A stretch of 53,706 bases of DNA from Bacteroidota bacterium (lineage in GTDB: Bacteria; Bacteroidota; Bacteroidia; Chitinophagales; Chitinophagaceae), in assembly GCA_018267915.1 (NCBI GenBank), contig JAFDXN010000023.1, forward strand, positions 1 to 53,706, written 5' to 3'. Every line of letters starts with the position of its first letter. Position 1 is the stretch's first letter. Of this stretch, positions 1 to 9,152 are shown one piece after another. The position numbers were made by a program, and so were the translations under genes. Under the pieces are notes generated by a model. The model had not been told where the DNA came from, did no database searches, and saw only the letters and a list, made by a program, of their open reading frames with translations.

Positions 1-1
1 A

Positions 2-115
<114 letters not shown>

Positions 116-123
116 TTTATTTG

Positions 124-158
124 AAACGCCTCGTCTTACGACGGGGCGTTTTTGTTTT
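124..158 (+). terminator. Rho-independent terminator of the rRNA operon
   Basis: AAACGCCTCGTC (124-135) pairs with GACGGGGCGTTT (140-151) across a TTAC loop with one G-T pair, followed by TTGTTTTT. It lies nine bases after the 5S end and ends the rrn transcript. Confidence 0.92.
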
Positions 159-174
159 TATTACCTTAGCAAGT

Positions 175-576
175 ATGAAAGGTATCCTTTTGACCCTGAG
201 TTCTTCTTTTCTGTTGATGAGTTGTGTTACTTATCATATTTCTACTCAAAGCCTGATGGAGCAGTTTGCACATGCTCAAAAAGAAACGAAGACTACATTG
301 TTTATTGCGCCACCCTATGTCTTCTTTCCGGGCATTGTAGACGGTAACAGCCTGAAGGAGATAAAGGTGCTTGATAAGAACGAGCGTGCGTTTATCTTGC
401 CGGTAACAAACCATACAAGCGTTAAGATCACCAAAAACGATGGTGCCCATACAACGTTTTACTTTAATACACTTCTGTTGCAGGACAGTACTATTACCGG
501 AAGTAAGACACACTTCTTCGAGGCGCACATCAGGCCAATAAAATTTATGGACATTGCTAAAATTGAGCTGCAGTAA
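175..576 (+). CDS. Small predicted lipoprotein, unknown function
   Basis: The protein is 133 aa. It starts with a lipoprotein signal (MKGILLTLSSSFLLMSC; lipobox LMSC, lipidated Cys at residue 17), so it is probably anchored in the outer or inner membrane facing the periplasm. The rest is a soluble, beta-rich domain with no motif I recognise. The frame is open back to 67, but those codons lie inside the 5S gene and its terminator, so the ATG at 175 is the only sensible start. Codon use is more AT-rich than in the following genes. The gene stands alone behind the rrn terminator and needs its own promoter, which I could not place. Confidence 0.75.
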   Translation: MKGILLTLSSSFLLMSCVTYHISTQSLMEQFAHAQKETKTTLFIAPPYVFFPGIVDGNSLKEIKVLDKNERAFILPVTNHTSVKITKNDGAHTTFYFNTLLLQDSTITGSKTHFFEAHIRPIKFMDIAKIELQ

Positions 577-583
577 TAATCAT

Positions 584-654
584 CTGTTACCAACTACCAT
601 CCAGCAGGTTAATTTCCCCTTTCAACGCTTCGCTGCTTTCAACATTGGTAACGG
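584..654 (+). repeat. Widely spaced inverted repeat in an intergenic gap
   Basis: GTTACCAA (586-593) and TTGGTAAC (645-652) are perfect 8-bp inverted repeats 51 bases apart. The stem extends to 10 bp with one G-T pair. It lies between the small lipoprotein gene and the cytochrome gene. It has no T-tract, so it is not a standard terminator; a cruciform or regulatory site is possible. Confidence 0.4.
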
Positions 655-687
655 CATAGTTATTTTGTATTCCCCATAAAATTGTAT

Positions 688-1590
688 ATGAAGCAGTGCT
701 ACCTTTACATAATCATACTGCCACTTCTGCTGCTGAGCTGTAAAAGCCATTTTGAAACTACAACCGAGCGATTTACTGCCGTGAAAAAGGAACAGTCGTT
801 CGAACACGGTAAAAACCTGGTTTTTAATATTTGTGGTCAATGCCATTATAACAAGGATGCTCAGAGTTTTATAGGTGAGGAGATAAAGGACCTACCGCAC
901 TTTATGGGGAGGATATACTCAGCCAATCTGACGAATAGCACACGGTATGGAATAGCCCGCTATACAGACGCAGAAATTTATTACTTACTAAAGACAGGCA
1001 TTGCGAAGGATGGCCGATATGTTCCATACATGATCCGGCCAACGATGGCAGATGCAGACATTAACGATATTATCGTTTACCTCCGATCGGGCGATGACCC
1101 GGTAAAGGCTAATGATAAAGTAGTTGGCCAGTCGCATTTGTCGTTCATAGGTAAACTTGCAACTAAAATATCGGGTAAACCGCAGCCTTTGATAAAGAAT
1201 ATAAAGCGTCCATCGCCCGAGGATCAAGTAGCGTATGGGCGGTACCTGGTTGACATCGTAGGCTGTTATCATTGCCATTCAAAAAGTATATTGGGCCTTA
1301 AATACACTGAACCGGAAGCATCGAAGGGATATATGGCCGGTGGCATGAAATGGAAGATAGACGGCTATCAAATAAGAGCATCGAACCTGACACCGGATAA
1401 GGAAACCGGAATTGGAAACTACACAAAAGTGCAATTCAGGAAAGCCGTGCGCGATGGAGAGGCCCCCGGCAATAGAATGTTGCATTTCCCAATGCGGAGA
1501 TTTGAACATATGGACGATAAGCAGGTGGATGCTATTTATGCTTACCTGAACACCTTAACGCCGGTGAACCATAAAATTAAAGGCCGCTAA
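688..1590 (+). CDS. Diheme c-type cytochrome lipoprotein
   Basis: The protein is 300 aa. It has a lipoprotein signal (hydrophobic run ending LLLLSCKSH) and two cytochrome c domains, each with one CxxCH heme site: CGQCH near residue 50 and CYHCH near residue 195. Met-containing segments after each site could supply the sixth heme ligand. This two-domain pattern resembles the small diheme subunits that pass electrons between periplasmic dehydrogenases and a terminal oxidase. The partner enzyme is not in this window. I start it at ATG 688; an in-frame TTG six bases upstream is less likely. The stop overlaps the stop of the convergent kinase gene by 4 bases. Confidence 0.88.
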   Translation: MKQCYLYIIILPLLLLSCKSHFETTTERFTAVKKEQSFEHGKNLVFNICGQCHYNKDAQSFIGEEIKDLPHFMGRIYSANLTNSTRYGIARYTDAEIYYLLKTGIAKDGRYVPYMIRPTMADADINDIIVYLRSGDDPVKANDKVVGQSHLSFIGKLATKISGKPQPLIKNIKRPSPEDQVAYGRYLVDIVGCYHCHSKSILGLKYTEPEASKGYMAGGMKWKIDGYQIRASNLTPDKETGIGNYTKVQFRKAVRDGEAPGNRMLHFPMRRFEHMDDKQVDAIYAYLNTLTPVNHKIKGR

Positions 1591-3662
1591 ACAGGTAAAT
1601 GAATGTAGAAGGTGGTGCCGCCGCTGGCATTAGCCTCGAACCAGATGGTGCCGCCGTGTGCGAGTATTATCTGCTGAGTAATAGAAAGGCCAAGCCCGAA
1701 GGGTTTTTCTCCGGCCGTGCCTTCCCTTTTTCCCTCGGAGAACATGTCAAATACTTTGTCCCTGATATCGTTGGGTATACCGATACCCTGATCGATAATA
1801 GAGATAAGCACAAAATTTTCTTCGCGTACGGCAGTTACTTTTATTTCAACGCCTTCCGGGCTGAATTTGATTGCGTTGATGATGAGGTTGCTGATCGCCC
1901 TGTTGAGCTTTTCTTTATCGGCAACCATGTTGCCCAAGGTATCATCGATATTGACGAGCAATTGCTGGTTTTTCTCCACAGCCCTGAAGCGCAATAAGTC
2001 GACAGTATTCTTGATTAAGGCTCCGATTTCTAGGGTTTCCTTACTCAGTTGGTCTTTCTTGACAATGTTGGTAGCCTCGAGTATTTCATTAGAAAGCTGG
2101 AGCGCTGTTGTACAGGCGTTCTCTATCAAGCTGAGATATTCTTTTTGCTTTTCCGTATAGTTTCCGGTGTTTTCGAGCAGCACACCGGTTATCGTTGAGA
2201 TAGCCGCGATCGGGTTGCGGATATCGTGCGCCACTGTGCGGAGGATACGGTCTTTCTCCTTGTTGCTGGCCTCCAGTTGGCCAAGCACTTCCTCGAGCCG
2301 GTGATTTTGACTTCGGATGTAGGTATTGAGGGTGGTGAGGACGTGTACGTTCTTCTTCGATCTCTTCAGGTTTTGGAGTATCAAAACGAGGATTATCACC
2401 GCCATCACAGACACTGTAATAGCAAACACCATCAGGTTTCTCCGTCTATCACTTTTCTTTTGCAGGTCTGCAATTTCGGTCTGGGTATCGTAGAATTTAA
2501 TGCGGTTGCGAATATCGAAACTCCTGAGTTTTATGTTCTCTTCGCGTAGGGAATCGTCTAGTTTGCTGTATTTGAGCAGATAGTCAAAAGCAGGTTTTGT
2601 TTGCCCTTTTTTATCGTAATACTGCCACATGAGGTTGTACCAACCCGCTAGCACGTCGCGATCGGGTACACTGTCGAGCGTTTGCCTGATGCTTCCCAGT
2701 ACAGAAAATGCACTGTCGTAGTTGTTTTTCTCATAGTAAAGCCGGGTAAGTTTAAGTCTGCTTAATTGTCCATCGATAACATCATAACCCTTGCGTACGC
2801 TGATATTTATACTTTGCTTAAAAAGCGAAGCAGCCTCATCTTTCATTCCTTTCGAGAGATAGGCTGTAGCAAGGTTGCCGTAAACGATAGCCCGGGCTTT
2901 ATCGAAAAATATTTCCTGCTTGTCGGCGTATGTGGATCTCTTTTGATCAATAAATGTAAGCGCCTTTTGATAGTAGGCAATTGCGCTGTCAGGCATGTTA
3001 TTGTTGTAGAAGCTGAGCCCGATATTATCGAGCAGCTCCTGCATTTTGTAAAATATTTCGAAGTCATTTCCACACTTTTCAGACTCGCGATAGGCAGTCT
3101 TAAAGCTAACAATGGCATCATCAAAATTTTTCTGTTTGTAGAACACCATGCCGACCCTGTAATTGTAATGGCTTAGGATACAAGAGTCCGAATTGTCGAG
3201 TAGTGATTTCGCATTGTAAAATGCGCGGTATGCTGCATTGTACGACTGCTTCTCAAAAAGCGCATCACCCCTGCGGTATTGCGCTTCTGCATAAATGCCC
3301 TGCATTTGTTCGCGCACGTCGTTTCGTTCGATAGACCATATCATGCTGTCTGCATAGTTCATTGCCTTATCGAAGTCGCGAATATTGGTCATGTAAACGT
3401 TGTACTTGTAAACATAGTACTCGTTAAGATCGCGCAGGGTCAAGGGGCGCATAGCGCGTTCGGACGAATCAATATAGTTTAATGACTGCAGCACCGCACC
3501 GGTATCGCGCATAGCGGTAGCATGGTCAAGTGCTTTTTGAAATGAAGGTGATATATTTAAGTCGACGCTTCTCCTGCTGCAGCTTATAAGCAGCAGTAAT
3601 AGTAGAAGGGGCAGGATTACGAGCAGGGGACATTTATTATCCTGTAATGGCCTGATTAACAT
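1587..3662 (-). CDS. TPR-containing membrane sensor histidine kinase
   Basis: The protein is 691 aa from ATG 3662; a TTG 33 bases upstream is a weaker choice. It begins with a hydrophobic signal ending LLLLISC (possible lipoprotein). A periplasmic TPR region follows at about 40-400, then one membrane helix at about 415-440, a short coiled coil, a HisKA domain with H-box VAHDIRNPIAAI (phospho-His about 479), and a HATPase domain with N-box NLIINAIKF, G1 box DQGIGIP and G2 box GLGLSI. It should autophosphorylate in response to something sensed by the TPR part. No response regulator is adjacent, so the partner is unknown. TPR kinases of this layout are common in Bacteroidota. Confidence 0.9.
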   Translation of the reverse strand: MLIRPLQDNKCPLLVILPLLLLLLLISCSRRSVDLNISPSFQKALDHATAMRDTGAVLQSLNYIDSSERAMRPLTLRDLNEYYVYKYNVYMTNIRDFDKAMNYADSMIWSIERNDVREQMQGIYAEAQYRRGDALFEKQSYNAAYRAFYNAKSLLDNSDSCILSHYNYRVGMVFYKQKNFDDAIVSFKTAYRESEKCGNDFEIFYKMQELLDNIGLSFYNNNMPDSAIAYYQKALTFIDQKRSTYADKQEIFFDKARAIVYGNLATAYLSKGMKDEAASLFKQSINISVRKGYDVIDGQLSRLKLTRLYYEKNNYDSAFSVLGSIRQTLDSVPDRDVLAGWYNLMWQYYDKKGQTKPAFDYLLKYSKLDDSLREENIKLRSFDIRNRIKFYDTQTEIADLQKKSDRRRNLMVFAITVSVMAVIILVLILQNLKRSKKNVHVLTTLNTYIRSQNHRLEEVLGQLEASNKEKDRILRTVAHDIRNPIAAISTITGVLLENTGNYTEKQKEYLSLIENACTTALQLSNEILEATNIVKKDQLSKETLEIGALIKNTVDLLRFRAVEKNQQLLVNIDDTLGNMVADKEKLNRAISNLIINAIKFSPEGVEIKVTAVREENFVLISIIDQGIGIPNDIRDKVFDMFSEGKREGTAGEKPFGLGLSITQQIILAHGGTIWFEANASGGTTFYIHLPV

Positions 3663-3778
3663 GATGAAGTGGGCCGTTACGCGCCCATGTTGCAATCAGG
3701 GTGGAAATTACAGTAAATATTATTAGGAAAGAAAACCTAACACGATGATTTAGACCGTTAAAAATATTTAACAGAAAT

Positions 3779-3997
3779 TTATGGCGTTTGCAACCTGATC
3801 TTATCCTTTTTAAAAGCCTTAAGCAGGAAGAGGCCGCCGGTAGCATTCATTGTAATGCCCAGGGAAAGAAACAACGAATGCCAGTTTCCGGTAACCGTAT
3901 TGTTTAGAATCAACATTGCTATTGCGGCAATAACTAAAAGCACCCCAAATATCGTGTCCCGGAAAATATTGTTCTGTATCTGTATTTCGTTCTTCAT
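3779..3997 (-). CDS. Small two-helix membrane protein, unknown
   Basis: The protein is 72 aa from ATG 3997, the first Met followed by a plausible N-terminus (MKNEIQIQNNIFRD). It has two hydrophobic helices at about residues 13-31 and 36-58 and a Lys/Arg-rich tail. It is probably an inner-membrane protein. A TATTTTTG -7 box lies 15 bases upstream of the start, which supports this start over the longer open frame. I see no family motif. Confidence 0.6.
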   Translation of the reverse strand: MKNEIQIQNNIFRDTIFGVLLVIAAIAMLILNNTVTGNWHSLFLSLGITMNATGGLFLLKAFKKDKIRLQTP

Positions 3998-4363
3998 AGT
4001 AGCTTGTTTAGACAAAAATATCATGCCTTTATCCGCCAGGTAAGGGCTTTTCGGCTGATAAAGTTTTGCTGTAGGTAAACGCAGGAATATTGGCGGCAAA
4101 TGTGCCATGGGGCGATCAATAAATGCCGCACCGCTTGAGGAAACATCGCGCATTGCCGTTCAACAGCTTAAGGCCGTAATGTAGTGTATTCTTCCTGCGA
4201 AAAATCCCCCTTTTGGAGAAAGGCAATGGCATATTCTTTGCGATTTTATCAATACCTGGTATTCCCACCGCGAATTTTATCAGAGACAAATATTCAGGTT
4301 CGTTAGAAAAACACATAACGGCGGATGCCGAAAAGCCATAAGAGAGTAGGCGCAACAAAAAAT
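3998..4363. other. Intergenic region without a convincing gene
   Basis: About 365 bases separate the small membrane protein gene and the unknown lipoprotein gene. The only element I support is the -7 box TATTTTTG on the minus strand at 4013-4020, for the 3997 gene. An 80-codon minus-strand frame at 4116-4358 has no domain and a poor start, so I do not call it. The promoter for the 4373 gene must lie here but is not obvious. Confidence 0.5.
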
Positions 4364-4372
4364 ATGTCCATT

Positions 4373-5320
4373 ATGAGAAAAGAATTACTCATTGCTGCTG
4401 TAGCAGCAACGTGCATGATAGCTTTTGCCTCATGCAGAAAGGAAAGTAAGACCACAGTTACAGCTCCAAAGCTGAACAATGCGAGGGACTTTGTAAATAA
4501 GTATGGGCCCGGGTTGCAGGTCTTCAGGATCGATGTTGCTAACCTCCCGCAAACCATCACCCTTTTAGGGGGGACGAAGGTGACCATACCCGGTGGAATA
4601 ACAGTGAATGGCCAACCGGTAAATGGAAGTATAACAGTTGAAGCGGTGGAGATACTGAGGAGGAGTGATATACTTTTCAGCGGAACTAATACCAATACCA
4701 GTGATGGCAAGTTATTGAAGTCTAAAGGCTTTATCTATGTGAATGTTAAATCGTACGGACGTAACGTGGATAATTACCTGACCACTCCAATGCACATTGT
4801 AATGGCGGCGTCGCCCGGAGACAGTACACTTTTATGGCGTGGTGATACCAGCGTAAATGGAAGCGGCCAGCTTGGCTGGAACCCACGTAACGGTGGAAGT
4901 GTAAAAGCAGGTCCCGATGGGTTTGAATTTGATTTCAACAACCTGGGATGGATCAATTGCGACGTATATTATGGTATCGATCTGCCTAAAACCACAATGC
5001 ACGTGTCGCTGACGAATAACCCCGGCAGTTTTGCCACGTTTTACGGCACTACCGGCAATACCTATGTATTTCTGTGCTTGTCCGGCACCAATGTAGTTGC
5101 CCAAATGTATACTCCGGATGGAGCAGGGGTTAAGAGTTACGATAACACCATACCAATCGGCATACCAGCAAGGATAATTGCATTCAGCATCAAAGACGGG
5201 CATTACTACGTGGCGCAAAAGGATATTGTGACGGCAGTTAATGAGACCGATGTGCTGACACTGACGGAAACTACTGCCGATGCAATACAGGCCGACATCG
5301 ATGCCTTGGACAGTTACTAA
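4373..5320 (+). CDS. Predicted lipoprotein, unknown function
   Basis: The protein is 315 aa with a lipoprotein signal (MRKELLIAAVAATCMIAFASC; lipobox FASC, Cys 21). The mature part is beta-rich, with Gly/Thr/Asn-rich strands and a NxTSDGKLLKSKGFIYV segment typical of extracellular Bacteroidota lipoproteins, but I recognise no family. ATG 4364 (three codons earlier) is an equal alternative start. The longer frame from 4325 would bury the signal peptide. It sits alone, 51 bases before the methyltransferase gene. Confidence 0.75.
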   Translation: MRKELLIAAVAATCMIAFASCRKESKTTVTAPKLNNARDFVNKYGPGLQVFRIDVANLPQTITLLGGTKVTIPGGITVNGQPVNGSITVEAVEILRRSDILFSGTNTNTSDGKLLKSKGFIYVNVKSYGRNVDNYLTTPMHIVMAASPGDSTLLWRGDTSVNGSGQLGWNPRNGGSVKAGPDGFEFDFNNLGWINCDVYYGIDLPKTTMHVSLTNNPGSFATFYGTTGNTYVFLCLSGTNVVAQMYTPDGAGVKSYDNTIPIGIPARIIAFSIKDGHYYVAQKDIVTAVNETDVLTLTETTADAIQADIDALDSY

Positions 5321-5371
5321 CCATTGAAAGTGCATGCGCATTGCTTATATTGTGAGTAAATAAGCTCTCGT

Positions 5372-6151
5372 ATGCAGCTTTACGATAAGATAGGTGTTGG
5401 TTATAACACGACCCGGAAAGCGGATCCGTACTTGGCCAACAGGTTTTATGAGCTACTCGGAATAGTGCCGGGAGGGATATACCTGGATGTGGGCTGCGGT
5501 ACAGGCAACTACCTTTCGGCGCTGGTGGGGAAGGGACTTAATTTTCATGGTGTCGATGCTTCGGAATTAATGCTGAAGGAAGCGGGCCTGAAAAATCCCG
5601 ATGTTAAGTTATACCACAATAAGATCGAAGACTTGTCGCTGGAGTCAGAATATTTCCATGGGGCAACAGCAATACTGACCATGCACCATTGGGGCAATCT
5701 CGACAAAGGCCTGGAACAAGTTTACAGGGTGTTACGCCCGGGCAGTAAAATGGTAGCATTCAGCTTTACGCCCGAACAAGTGAAAGGTTACTGGCTGACG
5801 CATTACTTCCCTCAGATGATAGAACGGGCAGCTGCTGTGGTACCGTCTATTGAAGAGCTGGAAACCTTGCTGCTGGAGACCGGCTTTAAGACCGTTGAAT
5901 TTGAAAGCTACTTTGTATTGCCCGACCTTGAAGATCATTTTATGTACTCATGTAAGCACGCCCCCGAACGCTGCCTGGACCCCGAGATGCGGAAGAATAC
6001 GTCGGGCTTTACGGCGCTTGCCGACCAGGAGGAGATAGAAGAGGGCTTGCTTCAGTTGGCGGAAGACATCCGGACAGGCAAGATAGATGAGGTGATAAAG
6101 GATTTTAGCAATGAGCTGGGCGATTACCTCTTTGTTATTGCGGAAAAGTAG
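5372..6151 (+). CDS. SAM-dependent methyltransferase (class I)
   Basis: The protein is 259 aa with a Rossmann methyltransferase fold. Motif I is YLDVGCGTGNYL (about 40-51), followed by FHGVDASELML (acidic loop for the SAM ribose) and a motif IV-like LTMHHWGNL, then RVLRPGSKMV. This is the Methyltransf_11/25 layout. The substrate cannot be told from sequence; these enzymes act on small molecules, quinones or lipids. The next gene, a CDP-alcohol phosphatidyltransferase, starts 30 bases later on the same strand, so the two may be co-transcribed and a lipid substrate is conceivable. Confidence 0.85.
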   Translation: MQLYDKIGVGYNTTRKADPYLANRFYELLGIVPGGIYLDVGCGTGNYLSALVGKGLNFHGVDASELMLKEAGLKNPDVKLYHNKIEDLSLESEYFHGATAILTMHHWGNLDKGLEQVYRVLRPGSKMVAFSFTPEQVKGYWLTHYFPQMIERAAAVVPSIEELETLLLETGFKTVEFESYFVLPDLEDHFMYSCKHAPERCLDPEMRKNTSGFTALADQEEIEEGLLQLAEDIRTGKIDEVIKDFSNELGDYLFVIAEK

Positions 6152-6181
6152 GCGGGAATTTGCTACGGTACAACCAGGTGT

Positions 6182-6772
6182 ATGAGTCATCGAAATAGCT
6201 ATTATATCGTTAATGGGATAACGCTATACAGGTTGATAGCGGCCCCGCTATTGATACTGCTGATAGTGAAAGGGGAACAGGAACTCTTCAAGTGGCTATT
6301 GCCTTTTAGCTTTTTTACCGATATGCTGGATGGGTATCTCGCCCGTAAGTATCAGACGATAAGTAAGTTTGGTGCCCTCATCGATTCCATTGCAGATGAT
6401 CTCACGGTTGCAGCAGGTGTTATAGGGGTCTTTGTTGTAGCTCCTGATTTCGTGCGGCAGCAGCAGGCGTGGATCATTGTTATGTTCATTATGTATCTCT
6501 CCGAAACTTTCTATTCGTTGTACAAGTATAAGAAGATGAGTGGCTTTCATACCTACATTGCCAAGGCAGGTGCTTTGATACAGGGTACTTACCTGATCCT
6601 GTTCTTCTGGATCCAGAATATGCCGCTGCTCTTCTTTTACATTGCTGCAGGCATAACCATCATGGACCTGCTGGAAGAGATACTCCTGGTATATCTCCTG
6701 GATAGCTGGCACACGAACGTAAAGGGTATTTATTGGGTGTTGAAGGCAAAAAACAGGAACCGGGCTAAATAG
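6182..6772 (+). CDS. CDP-alcohol phosphatidyltransferase family membrane enzyme
   Basis: The protein is 196 aa with about five or six membrane helices. It carries the full family signature D-x2-DG-x2-AR-x8-G-x3-D-x3-D, seen as DMLDGYLARK then FGALIDSIADD (about residues 42-69), which binds the metals and the CDP-diacylglycerol. The family makes phosphatidylglycerol-phosphate, phosphatidylserine, phosphatidylinositol and similar lipids by exchanging CMP for an alcohol. The alcohol here cannot be assigned. PgsA or a phosphatidylinositol-type synthase are candidates. Confidence 0.88.
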   Translation: MSHRNSYYIVNGITLYRLIAAPLLILLIVKGEQELFKWLLPFSFFTDMLDGYLARKYQTISKFGALIDSIADDLTVAAGVIGVFVVAPDFVRQQQAWIIVMFIMYLSETFYSLYKYKKMSGFHTYIAKAGALIQGTYLILFFWIQNMPLLFFYIAAGITIMDLLEEILLVYLLDSWHTNVKGIYWVLKAKNRNRAK

Positions 6773-6868
6773 AAAAAATCATTCTCATCGGCACTGACAG
6801 GCTACGCATCGTACATATTATTGATAAAAATAACGGTATCTGTTAGACGCATTTCACCTTATTGTGTA

Positions 6869-6876
6869 TATTTTTG
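6869..6876 (+). promoter_or_regulatory. -7 box TATTTTTG, 6 bases before GTG start
   Basis: The octamer matches the Bacteroidota -7 consensus TAnnTTTG. It ends six bases before GTG 6883. Transcription would begin at or next to the start codon. The box lies inside the longer open frame (TTG 6862), which argues for the GTG start. No clear -33 TTG is seen. Confidence 0.5.
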
Positions 6877-6882
6877 TTATTA

Positions 6883-9081
6883 GTGCACACGAGTCAATTT
6901 GTTATAGAGAATGAGGGAAATATAGCTGTTTTATTACAGCATGCGTATAATATCCGCGGCAACGACCTTAAGCAAAGCATACAGATAGCGGAAGATGCAC
7001 TTACCCGGAGCCGTATAAGTAAAGACATAGAGTTGCAGGCAAAATGCCTCAGCCATTTATCGCTTTTTTACATGATCAAGGGAGAGTATCCCAGATCAAT
7101 AGCGATGGCGGAGGAGGGCCTTGTTTACTTTAAAGAGTTGAAGGATGAAAAAGGTATCGCCGATGTAAAGTATAACATAGCCGGTGTTTATTACAAGACC
7201 GATAACTTTCACCTGGGCCTGGTAAACCTGATAGACTGCCTGGGTACTTACAAAAAGCTGAATGACTTCCACAACCAATCGAGGGTGCAGAAGTCACTGG
7301 GTACTATTTACGAATACTTCGGCGACCAGAAAAATGCGATAAGGGCTTATGAGTCGGCGATAGTGGCAGCACAAGCTGCGGGCGATATCGGCCTGGAATC
7401 GAATGCATACAACCCGCTTTCCGGCATTTACCTGAAACAAGATAGAATAGACGAAGCGCGAGAGATCATCGAACGTGCGATTGCGATGAAGGAGCAGGCA
7501 GGGGATGTCAGGGGGCTTGCTTTTTCGCTATATGGCCGCGCAAAGGTTTATACGGCGATGGGACGCTTCGAGGAGGCAGAAGCCGACCTGGAGAAGGCCC
7601 TCGAGATACACGACGAAGCAGGCGAAAGGCTGGGCACAGCAATGGCTTATCGGAAGTTGGGCGTACTGTATCAACAGGCCGGCAGGCTGCAGGAGGCAAA
7701 AATTGCTTTTGAAAAGGCGCTGGAGGTATCGGATGAATATAATATTGCTATAACCAGGTTCCGGTCGCACTACCATCTTTATGAGGTATATAAGCTTGAG
7801 CAAAAGCCTGAACAGGCACTTCGCTTCCTGGAAGAGTATATTAGGTACAAGGAAGCGGTGATCAATGCGCAGACCCTGCAGGTGATCGAGAATTATGAGC
7901 TCATCACCAGGATGGAGACTATGGAGAAAGAGGCGCAAATGCAGAAGGAAAAGGCGGAGATCATCGAAAAAAAGAATATTGCCGAACAGGCATGGAAAGT
8001 GCGCCAGGAGTTTCTCTCAACTATGAGCCACGAAATCAGGACACCGCTGAATGCTGTTATTACTATAAGCTCACTGATCAAAGGCAGCCCTGAAGAGGAA
8101 GAGCGCCATTTGCTGAGCTCCCTTCGCCTGGCAGCCAATAACCTGCTTTACATCATCAACGATATACTTGACTTCACGAAGCTCGACTCCGGCAAGGCCA
8201 GCCTGGAACTGCGACCTGGCAACCTCATGCAACTGTTGGAGAATATTAAGAGCACCTATGAAAGCATGGCGCAGGAAAAGGGCCTTGAGCTGAAGCTGAA
8301 TGTTGCGCCGTCAGTGGCTGTATATTATGAGCTTGATGAAGCCAAGCTATCGCAGATATTGGGCAACCTTATCAGCAATGCCATCAAGTTTACGGACGCC
8401 GGCAGGATAGGGCTGGAAGTGGAAAAAACCGGGGATGAAGGCGACTACACGGTACTTCGATTCCGTATTACAGATACCGGCGTAGGGATACCTGAAAACA
8501 GGCTTAGCGAACTGTTCAAAAGCTTCTCGCAAATACATTCTATTACCACACGTAAGCAAGGCGGTTCGGGCCTCGGGCTGGCGATCGTGAAGAAGCTCGT
8601 GGAACTGCACGGCAGTAAAGTACAGGTTACCAGCATTCCAGGTGAGGGCTCAATATTTACATTTGATATCAAACTGAAAAGATCTGGGATCGTGTACGAA
8701 GCACCGGAAAGAGACTTAAGCAAGCTGAAGGACAAAACCGTATTACTGGCTGAGGATAACATGGTGAATGCCATGGTGGCTGGCAAGCTACTATCGAATT
8801 GGGGCCTTATTACCACGCATGCCAAAAATGGCCTGGAGGCGGTGGAGATGTCGAAACAGAGGAAGTATGATTTCATTCTTATGGATATCCATATGCCCGA
8901 GATGAACGGTTTTGATGCCACTAAAATCATCAGGCAGCCCGATAATCTTAATAGCCATACACCCGTCTTTGCCTTGACTGCCGATATAACCGCTGACCAG
9001 GACGAAGAGTATAAGAGCTTTTTTAACGGGTTTTTGAAGAAGCCAATTGAACGGGATAACCTCTACGATGCGCTAGTATAG
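6883..9081 (+). CDS. TPR hybrid histidine kinase with receiver domain
   Basis: The protein is 732 aa. It has TPR repeats at about 10-330, a coiled coil at about 345-378, HisKA with LSTMSHEIRTPLNAV (His 383), HATPase with N-box NLISNAIKF, DTGVGIP and GSGLGLAI, then a receiver domain with acidic pocket AEDN, phospho-acceptor LMDIHMP (Asp 668) and the conserved Lys in KKPIE. There is no membrane segment, so it is cytoplasmic. The phosphate should pass from His 383 to Asp 668. An output protein is not encoded next door. Start: GTG 6883 fits the promoter position; TTG 6862 is the longer alternative, and no ATG start precedes the TPR region. Confidence 0.88.
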   Translation: MHTSQFVIENEGNIAVLLQHAYNIRGNDLKQSIQIAEDALTRSRISKDIELQAKCLSHLSLFYMIKGEYPRSIAMAEEGLVYFKELKDEKGIADVKYNIAGVYYKTDNFHLGLVNLIDCLGTYKKLNDFHNQSRVQKSLGTIYEYFGDQKNAIRAYESAIVAAQAAGDIGLESNAYNPLSGIYLKQDRIDEAREIIERAIAMKEQAGDVRGLAFSLYGRAKVYTAMGRFEEAEADLEKALEIHDEAGERLGTAMAYRKLGVLYQQAGRLQEAKIAFEKALEVSDEYNIAITRFRSHYHLYEVYKLEQKPEQALRFLEEYIRYKEAVINAQTLQVIENYELITRMETMEKEAQMQKEKAEIIEKKNIAEQAWKVRQEFLSTMSHEIRTPLNAVITISSLIKGSPEEEERHLLSSLRLAANNLLYIINDILDFTKLDSGKASLELRPGNLMQLLENIKSTYESMAQEKGLELKLNVAPSVAVYYELDEAKLSQILGNLISNAIKFTDAGRIGLEVEKTGDEGDYTVLRFRITDTGVGIPENRLSELFKSFSQIHSITTRKQGGSGLGLAIVKKLVELHGSKVQVTSIPGEGSIFTFDIKLKRSGIVYEAPERDLSKLKDKTVLLAEDNMVNAMVAGKLLSNWGLITTHAKNGLEAVEMSKQRKYDFILMDIHMPEMNGFDATKIIRQPDNLNSHTPVFALTADITADQDEEYKSFFNGFLKKPIERDNLYDALV

Positions 9082-9152
9082 TAAAAAAAATCATTTTCCA
9101 CAGCGCCAGGCAAAATTTAATATTAAGTTACTGTTAAGTTTATGTAACTTTA

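Noticed and set aside
4116..4358. 80-codon minus-strand frame
   Set aside because: No domain, no promoter or start support and odd composition; most likely noncoding.
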